Positions 34,242-42,510 of a DNA stretch of 53,958 nucleotides are shown here, piece by piece. The notes below the pieces were generated by a model. That model searched no databases and had not been told where the DNA came from. It saw only the letters and a list, made by a program, of their open reading frames with translations. Within the stretch, counting starts at the first letter, position 1, and the number at the start of each line of letters is the position of its first letter. A program made the position numbers and the translations under genes. The DNA is from JANXSG01 sp038203935 (GTDB taxonomy: Bacteria; Armatimonadota; Chthonomonadetes; Chthonomonadales; Chthonomonadaceae), in the NCBI GenBank assembly GCA_038203935.1, contig JBBRDM010000009.1, positions 1 to 53,958 on the forward strand. The letters run 5' to 3'.

Positions 34242-34928
34242 ATGATATCGAACAAAATCTACAATTTAAGTTTACTGCGCCGCGCTATATCGATCTTTCT
34301 GATATTAGCCGCGGCTCTTTGTGTTGTTAAAAGCGCAGAATGTGATGTTCAAACAAAAAATAAAAAACATCCCAATAAATCTAATCGTTCCGTTCCTGCT
34401 CCAGAACTCCATCGGATATTACTCTTTCCGGTAGATGCAAAATTTGATGATTCTGCGGTCGTTACAGAAATTATAGGCGGTGTGGAAGAAAGCAGGTTGA
34501 ATCTCTCCTCGCAATACTCGCCTGTCTATTTTCTTTCCTCAATACCTACCGTTAAGCGTGCTCTGCTGGATAGCAGCTTGTCACCAGCGGATGTTGCTCC
34601 CCCGTTTTACTCAGAGACGAAAATAAAGAAATTGTCGGAAATTACTGCTTGTGAAACTGCATTAGTTAGCGTGATAGAGGATTTTAAGTACGATACTTCC
34701 CATCGCAATTTTAGTTTTAAAATCACTATTCAGCTGCTGGACTTTAAAAATAGCTCCAAAGCTAAAAACCAGGTGTCTCAAACCGCATCCAGCACTGTAA
34801 ATTCTGCAAAAGATTTAAACGATATATCCTCCGTTTTACCAAGTGTTCGGGACGTAACCGAGAAGCTGATGACGGCTCTTTTAAAACCGACAAAACAGAA
34901 TGCGGCAGTACCTGCGCAGAGTAAGTAA
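34242..34928 (+). CDS. Small exported protein, possibly CsgG/TolB-like fold
   Basis: The 228-residue protein has a leader helix (about 13-32). The following sequence runs HRILLFPVDAKFDDSAVVTEIIGGVEESRLN, then YSPVYFLSSIPTVKRALLDSSLSPADVAPPFYSETKIKKLSEITACETALVSVIEDFKYD. The order of strand, helix, a V-x-x-FLSS strand, then an L-SEIT-x-CETALV-SVI strand parallels the N-terminal domain of the 25273 protein and CsgG/TolB-N domains. Identity is low, so this is a fold-level guess. The last 60 residues are Ser/Lys-rich. The ribosome site is weak and the start lies 24 bases after a strong hairpin. The neighbours suggest a periplasmic helper of the surface cluster. Confidence 0.6.
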   Translation: MISNKIYNLSLLRRAISIFLILAAALCVVKSAECDVQTKNKKHPNKSNRSVPAPELHRILLFPVDAKFDDSAVVTEIIGGVEESRLNLSSQYSPVYFLSSIPTVKRALLDSSLSPADVAPPFYSETKIKKLSEITACETALVSVIEDFKYDTSHRNFSFKITIQLLDFKNSSKAKNQVSQTASSTVNSAKDLNDISSVLPSVRDVTEKLMTALLKPTKQNAAVPAQSK

Positions 34929-34984
34929 TTGATTGGTATTTTTTGCAAATTGAAATCAAACCGACCGTTTAAATGGATAACTGA

Positions 34985-36961
34985 ATGAATATTCGTAGTG
35001 CGACAATATTAACATTTGTGCTTATATGCTCGTTATTTTCAGTACGAAGCACTGCAGGTCGTGCATTTAATACTCTGACGCTTCGAGCAAGCCGATCCAC
35101 GTTATTGGCTGATGGTAAACAGTCAACAGATATTATTGCTGAAGTACGAGATTCTTCCGGGCATATTGTTGGCAGCGGGGTGAATGTTCAGTTCCAGACG
35201 ACACTAGGTACTCTAAATCAGCAGCAGAGCCAGACATTCTCTGGTATCGCGCGTGTTCGTTTAACGAGTTCTTCGTTGAGCGGCTTAGCGCATGTAACAG
35301 CCTTCTCAGCTGGAGGGGGCAATGCGGTTCTCGATCTACTGTTTACGAATGATCCCCAGGAACTCTTCGAAGGCAACATGTTCGTCCAAATTGCCGGTTC
35401 GAGTTACCTTGCCTACAGCGCAACCGATAGAGTGGTGGAGGCGCAGGGTAAAAATGGCGGGGCACATATTTCATTTCGTAATATCAACCTGACTGCGGAT
35501 CGTTTACAGCTGCATTGTGATGATAATATTCTGCGAGCCCATGATAACATTGTTTTAAAACGCGGTAATCATACTCTCCATGCTACGCGGCTGTTTTACA
35601 GCCTGCAGACCGGACAGGGATATGCGATTGCGGAATTAAACTCCAAGCTGCAAACCGTTATTATCAGCGGTGATAACTTGATCATGCAGCCGAGCCCGAC
35701 TCCTATACCTTCGTCGTATATAATGTTTCCTCCGCTGCAGGTAAAGCTGGTAGTGGTAGCGAACAGCATCACCTACTTCCCAGGAGATAAACTCCAGTTC
35801 AGGCATCCCAAGTTCTATCAGGATCAGACACAGATAATGTCGCTGCCCTACTACGAACTACCCTTGAATTCTGAAGAGCTGTTTTCGGATCAGTTCATCA
35901 GCGTGGGAACGCATGGCCTGGGATTAGAACTTCCTTTTTATTATAATCTATCTCCGAGATCTACGGGAATAGTCTATTTAAGACATGAGCAGCAGTTAGG
36001 CAGGTCGTATTACTCCACGCAGCCAGGATGGGGGTTAGACGTCATCCAGGGTTATAATTCACTCGGTGATAAACGATACGATGGCGCTTTTGGGTTTACC
36101 GGGCTGAGCAGAGGTGACTGGGGATTCCGGTGGAACCATAACCAGGAGTTCAATGCCAATAGCCAGGGTTCGTTCTACCTGGAAACGCCGCAGCATCAAA
36201 GTTTGATATCTACTGCTAACTTCAATCAGCAGCAGCGCTACTTCCGATGGGGAGCAAACTTTAGTGGCGGTGAATCGCTTACTTCTCTCCGGGCTACTTC
36301 ACTTCGAAGTGAAGTGTATGCCGAAACTCAGCCCCACAAGCTGGCTAATTCTAAAGCATTCTTATACACTTTAGGTACGAACATTGCCACCGGTTCAACG
36401 ACCAGTAATGATGCGCTGATTGGAAATACTTCCGATACGACGGAAGATGTAACTTTCAGAGCTTTTACACGCCCGATACCCATCGACCACAGAACCACGC
36501 TGACGAACTCATTCAGCATCGGTAATGTGTGGTCATCGGGCACAGCGCTCGCTGGTACCAGTTCGCTGGCTACCATGGCGCTGGATCATACTTTCGCCGG
36601 CGGGGGCGCTATGAACCTTACTTATGACTATGTAGCTCAGCCTGGCGGACTTTATGTCACGAGCGGCAAGCACAGACTCAGTCTGAACTATAATATATCT
36701 GCGAACAAAAAGTTAGATGTCGTTGTATTTGGCAGCACATTTCTCGATTCTGCTGATAGCAGCCTTCTGGCAGACCTCTCCTATCGTGTAGATAAAGACT
36801 GGCGGCTGCTCACCGGAGTCACCATGCAAAAGTATGCAGGTGAAAGTTATAACGATATCCAGTTTACGGTAGGCCGTAGAATCGGTGCCAGAGAGCTGCA
36901 GTTTACCTACTCCACCCTCAATCGTCGTTTTTCAGTCGACCTTACCGCAACCCGCTTCTAA
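34985..36961 (+). CDS. Big_1 / OstA (LptA-like) / beta-barrel outer-membrane protein
   Basis: The 658-residue exported protein (leader about 5-25) has three parts. Residues about 28-118 form an invasin-type Ig domain (LTLRASRSTLLADGKQSTDIIAEVRDSSG, LGTL, GIARVRLTSS). Residues about 125-270 form an OstA/LptA-like jellyroll (VEAQGKNGGAHISFRNINLTADRLQLHCDDNILRAHDNIVLKRGNHTLHATRLFYSL), the module that binds lipid A in LptA/LptD. The rest, about 290-658, has alternating amphipathic strands and aromatic girdles and ends TLNRRFSVDLTATRF, with a C-terminal Phe as in outer-membrane barrels. The Ig-OstA-barrel order is unusual. It may be a divergent LptD or a dedicated porter for the cluster. No lptE or lptABC is nearby. 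Confidence 0.8.
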   Translation: MNIRSATILTFVLICSLFSVRSTAGRAFNTLTLRASRSTLLADGKQSTDIIAEVRDSSGHIVGSGVNVQFQTTLGTLNQQQSQTFSGIARVRLTSSSLSGLAHVTAFSAGGGNAVLDLLFTNDPQELFEGNMFVQIAGSSYLAYSATDRVVEAQGKNGGAHISFRNINLTADRLQLHCDDNILRAHDNIVLKRGNHTLHATRLFYSLQTGQGYAIAELNSKLQTVIISGDNLIMQPSPTPIPSSYIMFPPLQVKLVVVANSITYFPGDKLQFRHPKFYQDQTQIMSLPYYELPLNSEELFSDQFISVGTHGLGLELPFYYNLSPRSTGIVYLRHEQQLGRSYYSTQPGWGLDVIQGYNSLGDKRYDGAFGFTGLSRGDWGFRWNHNQEFNANSQGSFYLETPQHQSLISTANFNQQQRYFRWGANFSGGESLTSLRATSLRSEVYAETQPHKLANSKAFLYTLGTNIATGSTTSNDALIGNTSDTTEDVTFRAFTRPIPIDHRTTLTNSFSIGNVWSSGTALAGTSSLATMALDHTFAGGGAMNLTYDYVAQPGGLYVTSGKHRLSLNYNISANKKLDVVVFGSTFLDSADSSLLADLSYRVDKDWRLLTGVTMQKYAGESYNDIQFTVGRRIGARELQFTYSTLNRRFSVDLTATRF

Positions 36962-36965
36962 AGCA

Positions 36966-37001
36966 ATATTCCCTCCTCGAGATAGTTCGAAGAGGGAATA
37001 T
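36966..37001 (+). terminator. Terminator of the secreted-protein cluster
   Basis: ATATTCCCTC pairs with GAGGGAATAT (10 bp), with TCGA/TCGA inside the loop. It starts five bases after the stop and is followed by gttttc. Confidence 0.72.
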
Positions 37002-37158
37002 GTTTTCGCTTCCATGCTGCATTTTATTTCGTGCAATCCCAGCGCTTTTCTAGTGGTTGGGAACTCTCCCTCTACCTGATATCGCATAGTATCCATAAAG
37101 CATTTGCGAATCAACAGGCAACCGATCTAATATTAGAGCTGCAAAGAGAGGTGAATAG

Positions 37159-38034
37159 ATGTTGGAAGTTCTAAATCAAAAGATTACAGTGCATAAAACG
37201 CCGGCATCACACTGGGTGGGTGACGGTTTCCCCGTGCGCACGATGATTTCTCCTCAAAGTATGAGCGGCCAGTTAAGTCCATTCTTACTGCTGGACTATG
37301 CCGGTCCTGCCTATTTCGAGCCCACCGATAAACCTCGCGGAGTGGATGAACATCCCCATCGCGGTTTTGAAACGGTAACCGTAGTCTATCAGGGAGAGGT
37401 GGAGCATCGAGATTCTACTGGTAATTCCGGTAAGATCGGACCTGGCGATGTGCAATGGATGACCGCTGCGTCGGGCGTCGTGCACGAAGAGAAACACGGT
37501 ACGGAGTTTTCTCGGCGAGGCGGAGTTCTCGAGATGATTCAGTTGTGGGTGAATCTCCCTGCGAAAGATAAGATGTCCCCGCCTGGCTACCAAACCATCA
37601 TGAGCGAACAGATACCAGCAGTTGATCTGGAGGATGGAATGGGAAGTGTGCGGGTGATCGCAGGAAACTATAAGGAATTTAGCGGCCCTGCAAAAACATT
37701 TACTCCGATCACCATGCTTGATATTCGGCTGAAAGCCGGCAGCCGTACGCGATGGGCTATGCCATTTGGTCATACTACACTTTTCGTAGTGCTTACGGGA
37801 AAACTGAGCATCAATGCATCGGAAGATGCTGATACGGGCAGCCTGGTAGTGGTGGAACCGAATGGGGAAGAGTTTCAGATAGAAGCTTTTGAAGAGAGTT
37901 CCTTATTGATGCTGAGCGGCGAACCCATATTGGAACCAATCGCCAGTTACGGGCCCTTTGTAATGAACACGCGCGAAGAACTGGAACAGGCATTTGAGGA
38001 CTATCAATCTGGTAAAATGGGAACTCTGGACTGA
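37159..38034 (+). CDS. Pirin family protein
   Basis: Pirins are bicupin iron proteins. Some have quercetin 2,3-dioxygenase activity and others regulate metabolism through protein contacts. The 291-residue product has the N-terminal cupin with DEHPHRGFETVTVVYQGEVEHRDS and ASGVVHEEKH. The metal ligands His65, His67, His109 and Glu111 are all present. The C-terminal cupin follows (TPITMLDIRLKAGSRTRWAMPFGHTTLFVVLTG). GAGAGG upstream supports ATG 37159. It stands alone between the secreted-protein cluster and the leu genes, with its own strong hairpin at 38092-38124. The substrate is not predictable. Confidence 0.93.
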   Translation: MLEVLNQKITVHKTPASHWVGDGFPVRTMISPQSMSGQLSPFLLLDYAGPAYFEPTDKPRGVDEHPHRGFETVTVVYQGEVEHRDSTGNSGKIGPGDVQWMTAASGVVHEEKHGTEFSRRGGVLEMIQLWVNLPAKDKMSPPGYQTIMSEQIPAVDLEDGMGSVRVIAGNYKEFSGPAKTFTPITMLDIRLKAGSRTRWAMPFGHTTLFVVLTGKLSINASEDADTGSLVVVEPNGEEFQIEAFEESSLLMLSGEPILEPIASYGPFVMNTREELEQAFEDYQSGKMGTLD

Positions 38035-38091
38035 TGATACAGTTCCGTCACTTTACTCGGCCTTGTAAGTGATTCCATTCCACATATAAAA

Positions 38092-38124
38092 GAGTTCATT
38101 CTGCCCTATAGGCAGAATGAACTC
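38092..38124. terminator. Perfect 14-bp hairpin after pirin
   Basis: GAGTTCATTCTGCC and GGCAGAATGAACTC surround a five-base loop. There is no T tract. Confidence 0.7.
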
Positions 38125-38151
38125 ATTAAACAGGTATCTCACCATCTAGCG

Positions 38152-38191
38152 CTGCTTTCCTCTTTTTCTAATAACATGAAGAGGAAAGCAG
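38152..38191. terminator. Perfect 13-bp hairpin between pirin and leuD
   Basis: CTGCTTTCCTCTT and AAGAGGAAAGCAG surround a 14-base loop between convergent genes, so it could stop transcription from either side. Confidence 0.65.
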
Positions 38192-38264
38192 ACGCATGGA
38201 CAGTTGATTTTGCTCCTTGCCCCTAAAAACAATTTTTTGGCCAAGAAATGCGATGCAGTGGAAT

Positions 38265-38879
38265 TTACGCTGCGACTCCTCGTTTCCATGCTGGACGGAC
38301 AGCTTCATAGCTGGTAATATCCGGCTCATTCTGCAAAGTCATTCCAATATCATCGAGGCCATTCAACAGGCAGTGCCGTCGGAAACTATCCACTTCAAAG
38401 CTCTCTTCGAACCCGAGTTGATCTGAAATCTTCTGGCTTTCAAGATCTACTGTAAGCTGATATCCTGGTGTGGACTGAGCGCGTTTCATCAGCAGGTTCA
38501 CGCTTTCCTCTGAGAGCGTCACCGGTAAAATACCGTTCTTGAAACAGTTATTGTAGAAAATATCTGCGAAAGACGGCGCTATGAGTACTCGGAATCCGTA
38601 GTCGTTGAGCGCCCAGGGAGCGTGTTCCCGTGAAGAGCCGCAGCCGAAGTTTTTGCCCGTGATGAGGATATTGGCGCCTTGATACTGCGGCTGATTCAGC
38701 TCAAATTCCGGATTTGGTTTCTCTCCGTTGTTCAGATAACGCCAGTCGAAAAAGAGAAACTGCCCAAATCCGGTTCGCTCAATTCGTTTCAAAAACTGTT
38801 TAGGAATGATCTGATCCGTATCCGCGTTTACTCTATCCAGCGGAGCCGCGATGCCTGTTATTTTAACAAATGGTTCCAT
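38265..38879 (-). CDS. leuD: 3-isopropylmalate dehydratase small subunit
   Basis: LeuD is the swivel-domain subunit of isopropylmalate isomerase, which converts 2- to 3-isopropylmalate in leucine synthesis. The 204-residue length is typical. Signatures are PLDRVNADTDQIIPKQFLKRIERTGFGQFLFFDWRY, GKNFGCGSSREHAPWAL with the substrate-binding Ser-Arg, and FADIFYNNCFKNGILPV. AAAGAGG precedes the ATG. It lies downstream of leuC on the same strand but is separated from it by a methyltransferase gene and a 236-base gap holding a repeat element, an uncommon arrangement. Confidence 0.95.
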   Translation of the reverse strand: MEPFVKITGIAAPLDRVNADTDQIIPKQFLKRIERTGFGQFLFFDWRYLNNGEKPNPEFELNQPQYQGANILITGKNFGCGSSREHAPWALNDYGFRVLIAPSFADIFYNNCFKNGILPVTLSEESVNLLMKRAQSTPGYQLTVDLESQKISDQLGFEESFEVDSFRRHCLLNGLDDIGMTLQNEPDITSYEAVRPAWKRGVAA

Positions 38880-38974
38880 TTTTTGCCTCTTTATTGAAAT
38901 TAATCAGTTCGTTACTCATATGCATTTTTGCCTTACGCCATGATTCTCTTGTGTAATACCCTGCCATTTCCGAG

Positions 38975-39118
38975 TGAATGGGGAATCACCTCACCCCAAC
39001 CTCTCGCAGATGCGCATTCCTCGCGGGGGAGGAGCGAATGCTTACTCCTGGCGCTGCCGCTTGTCTGCGCGAGCATTTATATAATTTGCGCCGGCAGGGG
39101 AAAAAGGTCGCTGGGTTA
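38975..39118. repeat. GC-rich palindromic intergenic element (MITE/REP-like)
   Basis: The segment begins ACCTCACCCCAACC and ends with CTGGGTTAGG, an imperfect inverted pair. The inner part is GC-rich (CGCAGATGCGCATTCCTCGC, then GGGGGAGGAGCGAATGC) and unlike the neighbouring genes. Elements that start with CTCACCCCAACC are widespread, non-coding intergenic repeats in bacteria. It sits between the methyltransferase and leuD. Confidence 0.6.
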
Positions 39119-39913
39119 GGCAGCAGCCCTCACAGCGCGAATGAGCGCGCGCTGCCAGGAAAAATATATTCCAGATCCGTCCTCGTTCTCAGCAATGCGA
39201 AACTGTGATTGGGCTGATTGAGGCGCTGTTTTGAACATCTGACGCACTCGTTCCGCTCTTACTTCGTCACAGCCTGCAGTCTCCAGCCAATCACCAAGTC
39301 GAATAGTGATGGCGCCTTGTCGATTATCCGCATGTGTCACTTGTAATCCTGCCGCCTCACATTCGGATTTCCATTCCCCTGCGGAAAGATTACGATAATG
39401 GGATGGATCACGAGCCAGCTCAACCGCATTTTGCCATTCACCGGCCTCCAGATCATCATCCGGAACGGTGGTGTCTCCCAGTACGAAAATGCCGCCGGGT
39501 CTAAGAACTCGCTCAGTTTCGGATAAGAAGGCTTTAATGTCACGAAAGTGGTGTGGAGCAATCCGAACCGTAACTAAATCGAAAATGGAGTCTGGAAATG
39601 GCAGCGATTCTGCATTCGCTTTAATCCATTCGACATTGGATAGCTGCGAATCGATGGCGCGTTTAGCTGCCTGCGCCAGCATTCCATCGGAGATATCTAC
39701 CCCGATAACCTGTGACGTTAGCGGCGCAAATGCCAGCGCGGTAAACCCGGTGCCAGTCGCCACATCTAAAACTTTCCAGCCGGGCTGCGGGCCAGCCAGC
39801 GTGAGCATTTCCAGGAGAGTTTCGTCGGACCAGGATGCCCACCTCTGATTGTATTGTGCAGCCTGCTTATCGAACTGCTGGCGTGAAAGCAGGATGTTAT
39901 CACAGGTTTTCAT
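39116..39913 (-). CDS. Class I SAM-dependent methyltransferase (UbiE/Methyltransf_11 type)
   Basis: The 265-residue enzyme has motif I in KVLDVATGTGFTALAF (about residues 47-62), motif II in VIGVDISDGMLAQAAKRA with the acidic ribose-binding residue, then WIKANAESLPFPDSIFDLVTVRIAPHHF and VLRPGGIFVLGDTTVP. It belongs to the UbiE-like group; the substrate cannot be read from sequence. It starts six bases after the leuC stop, so it is translationally linked to leuC, and it separates leuC from leuD. Its link with leucine synthesis is unknown. The very C-terminus (RALIRAVRAAA) abuts the intergenic repeat and may have been altered by its insertion. Confidence 0.85.
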   Translation of the reverse strand: MKTCDNILLSRQQFDKQAAQYNQRWASWSDETLLEMLTLAGPQPGWKVLDVATGTGFTALAFAPLTSQVIGVDISDGMLAQAAKRAIDSQLSNVEWIKANAESLPFPDSIFDLVTVRIAPHHFRDIKAFLSETERVLRPGGIFVLGDTTVPDDDLEAGEWQNAVELARDPSHYRNLSAGEWKSECEAAGLQVTHADNRQGAITIRLGDWLETAGCDEVRAERVRQMFKTAPQSAQSQFRIAENEDGSGIYFSWQRALIRAVRAAA

Positions 39914-39919
39914 CGGAAA

Positions 39920-41320
39920 TTATTTCCAGTCTCTGATATCCACTAAGCGGCCTTCAATCGCCGCCGCCGCCGCCATCGCAGGACTGACCAGATGCGTTCT
40001 TCCGCCTTTGCCCTGCCGGCCCTCAAAATTGCGGTTGGAGGTAGAAGCGCACCGGTCTCCCGGCTGAAGTATATCTGGATTCATGCCCAGGCACATCGAA
40101 CATCCCGGCTCACGCCACTCGAAACCCGCTTCCAGGAAAATAGTATGCAGGCCTTCCGCCTCTGCCTGATACTTCACTTCGTGCGATCCGGGCACTACCA
40201 TTGCGTTCACATGCGAGCTAACTTTCCTGCCTTTTGCGACTGCTGCAGCAGCGCGGAGATCCTCGATTCGGCCATTGGTGCACGATCCGATAAATACCTT
40301 GTCCAGAATCAACTCTGTGAGCGGTGTGTCCGCAGTCAGCCCCATATACTCTAAGGCTCGCTCTGCAGCACGTCTGTCTGAATCAGATGAGAACGAATCC
40401 GGAGATGGGACACGGGAGGTAATCGGGGCGACCATCCCAGGGCTGGTTCCCCAGGAGACATGCGGCGCAATATCTGCGGCATTCAATTCGATCAGTGTAT
40501 CAAATGCAGCCCCCGGCTCTGTAGCGAGCTTGCTCCATTCAGCCATTGCGAGGTCCCAGTCAGCGCCTTTAGGGCAGTATGGCCGGTCTTTTAAATAGGC
40601 GAAAGTCTTATCATCCGGAGAGATCATCCCAGCGCGTGCACCTGCTTCAATGCTCATGTTGCAGACCGTCATGCGGCCTTCCATAGAGAGCGATCGGATT
40701 GCTTCGCCGGTATATTCGACCGCATAACCAGTCGCTCCGTCGGTTCCGATCTTCCCGATGATAGCTAGAATGATATCCTTCGCTGTGACTCCCAGACCGA
40801 GCTGCCCGTTCACTCGAATCTCCATAGTCTTCGGGCGCGACTGCAGCAGACACTGGGTCGCAAGCACATGCTCTACTTCGCTTGTGCCTATGCCAAAGGC
40901 CAGCGAACCAAACGCTCCATGCGTACTGGTGTGGCTGTCGCCGCACACAATCGTCATTCCAGGCTGAGTCAGGCCGAGCTCCGGCCCAATCACATGTACA
41001 ATCCCCTGCCGCTTGTTATGGATGTCGTAGAGGGTGATCCCAAACTCCGCACAGTTCTTTGAAAGAGTCTCCATCTGGAGTTTCGAAATTTGATCCGCGA
41101 TAGGTAATGATCGATCTGTGGTAGGCACATTGTGATCCATTGTAGCTACTGTCAGATCAGGACGCCGCACTTTTCGCCCATTCAGACGCAGGCCGTCGAA
41201 GGCTTGTGGTGAAGTCACTTCGTGCACGAGGTGCAGGTCAATGTAGAGAAGCGCTGGCTGCCCTTCCTCCTGTCGCACCACATGAGATTCCCATATCTTT
41301 TCAAACATCGTTCTGGACAT
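39920..41320 (-). CDS. leuC: 3-isopropylmalate dehydratase large subunit
   Basis: LeuC carries the [4Fe-4S] cluster of isopropylmalate isomerase. The 466-residue protein has the aconitase-family landmarks: TVATMDHNVPT, IVCGDSHTSTHGAFGSLAFGIGTSEVEHVLATQ, FIGSCTNGRIEDLRAAA with the first cluster Cys, and REPGCSMCLGMNPD with the other two. CCGGAGG lies upstream of the ATG. A possible promoter has -10 TATAAT (plus-strand positions 41350-41355) and a poor -35. No T-box or leader peptide with Leu codons was seen in the short upstream space. It heads the leuC-methyltransferase-leuD unit. Confidence 0.96.
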   Translation of the reverse strand: MSRTMFEKIWESHVVRQEEGQPALLYIDLHLVHEVTSPQAFDGLRLNGRKVRRPDLTVATMDHNVPTTDRSLPIADQISKLQMETLSKNCAEFGITLYDIHNKRQGIVHVIGPELGLTQPGMTIVCGDSHTSTHGAFGSLAFGIGTSEVEHVLATQCLLQSRPKTMEIRVNGQLGLGVTAKDIILAIIGKIGTDGATGYAVEYTGEAIRSLSMEGRMTVCNMSIEAGARAGMISPDDKTFAYLKDRPYCPKGADWDLAMAEWSKLATEPGAAFDTLIELNAADIAPHVSWGTSPGMVAPITSRVPSPDSFSSDSDRRAAERALEYMGLTADTPLTELILDKVFIGSCTNGRIEDLRAAAAVAKGRKVSSHVNAMVVPGSHEVKYQAEAEGLHTIFLEAGFEWREPGCSMCLGMNPDILQPGDRCASTSNRNFEGRQGKGGRTHLVSPAMAAAAAIEGRLVDIRDWK

Positions 41321-41397
41321 TCATAATCCTCCGGCTATTCAATGATAGTATTATATCTCTGAACCGATTGAAAAGTCCAAAACTTATTTTCGATCAA

Positions 41398-41420
41398 TTC
41401 AATAGCTGCAGCCTATTGAA
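41398..41420 (-). terminator. Hairpin ending the M15 peptidase transcript
   Basis: TTCAATAG and CTATTGAA pair around a seven-base loop, five bases beyond the peptidase stop and upstream of the leuC promoter region. Confidence 0.55.
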
Positions 41421-41424
41421 ATAG

Positions 41425-42159
41425 TCAGACTGCGGTGCTGTGCACTATCACTCTTTTTGAGGCGTTATCCCATCGAACCTCCACCCCGGGAAACTGGTTC
41501 AATTCCTTGATATCGAATGTTCCATAGCCGCCTCTATTCACAATTCTAAAAGAGTAGTTTTCTCCGTTGCGGCGAACGATCGCCTCGGCGGCGGTGACAT
41601 ATATCAGGGATACATTCAGGCTGTTCATCACTGGCCGTATGCGGGCTGAAATATGATTTTCTGCATCAAGCTCCGTATCGGTATCTGGAATGGTGGTTCC
41701 GTTCACTAAAATTTCGATATCCTTGAACCCATTTTGAACCCAGTGGAGCGCTTTTATCCGAGTGGGCTCTTCCGTATTTAACTGAGTGTGGCCATAGTCG
41801 CCCTGCATGCCCGAAGATCTCAGCCCATATTCCGTCATTAATTTCTGGTACAGTTCTGTCTGAGCGTGTGAGAACGTATAAGTTAATTTCCCTTCGATTA
41901 CAGGATAGCAATCGGCTGCAAGCCCGGCTCCGTGCCATGTAGGAATTCTGCTGTAGGTCACAATGCTTCCCGGCTGGTAGCCAGGTTCGCTGGGCCTGCC
42001 CATAGCGTACAATACTCGCTGGCGTTCCGAAGAGCGGTATCCTTCCAGCATCTTTAGTTCCAGCGCCTTATCCCCCGCCTCGGTGATCAGTGACTTCAAG
42101 CGTTTGCGAAACTCCGGATAGAGATGATTCCAGTTTCTGTCGATATCAGTTGTGTTCAA
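41425..42159 (-). CDS. M15-family peptidase (endolysin/VanY-like) with copper-amine-oxidase-like C-terminal domain
   Basis: The 244-residue protein has the zinc peptidase fold of M15 L-Ala-D-Glu or D,D-peptidases that cut peptidoglycan stem peptides. MLEGYRSSERQRVLYAMG is followed by SRIPTWHGAGLAADCYP (His76, Asp83) and GDYGHTQ (His124), the three zinc ligands. Residues about 148-240 resemble the N-terminal domain of copper amine oxidase-type modules (ILVNGTTIPDTDTELDAENHISARI...GYGTFDIKELNQFPGVEVRWDNASKRVIV), often used for wall attachment. No signal peptide is present, as in phage-type endolysins, but no phage gene is nearby. Export by a non-classical route or release on lysis is possible. 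Confidence 0.8.
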   Translation of the reverse strand: MNTTDIDRNWNHLYPEFRKRLKSLITEAGDKALELKMLEGYRSSERQRVLYAMGRPSEPGYQPGSIVTYSRIPTWHGAGLAADCYPVIEGKLTYTFSHAQTELYQKLMTEYGLRSSGMQGDYGHTQLNTEEPTRIKALHWVQNGFKDIEILVNGTTIPDTDTELDAENHISARIRPVMNSLNVSLIYVTAAEAIVRRNGENYSFRIVNRGGYGTFDIKELNQFPGVEVRWDNASKRVIVHSTAV

Positions 42160-42510
42160 TTATCATTCCTTTTCCGCTCCGCGAAGCATTTGTGGTATCG
42201 CATCAAGTGAACTTTAAATGATGTGGTTCAAAGATCTGAGCTGGTATAATATATATGTGTCTACATAAAATAGTCCGTTCGGAAGAGAAAATTAAACTTT
42301 AATTTTAAAAATAGTTATGCTGACCGGCTAGATTTTATTAGGATTACTTAAGAGATATTCGATTTTTGGCGTGGAATGGGTATAGTATAGGCACTGTAAA
42401 TGTTTCCAAGTAGTTTCACCAGACAATAGATATCTCGAGTAAATATGAAGGTTAATTTGGCCACATTCGAACGCACCAAAATGCAGATCAGCACAGGCGG
42501 GGAGGAAGTG
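42160..42510. other. Divergent intergenic region upstream of the DegT gene
   Basis: TATAAT at 42245-42250 may be a -10 box for the plus strand, with a weak -35. AAAATTAAA/TTTAATTTT at 42288-42306 is a perfect AT-rich dyad. An in-frame ATG at 42445 could extend the aminotransferase, but it lacks a convincing ribosome site. Nothing else is seen. Confidence 0.45.

Noticed and set aside
41321..41424. T-box or leucine leader peptide upstream of leuC
   Set aside because: The space is only about 100 bases, with no T-box sequence and no run of Leu codons.
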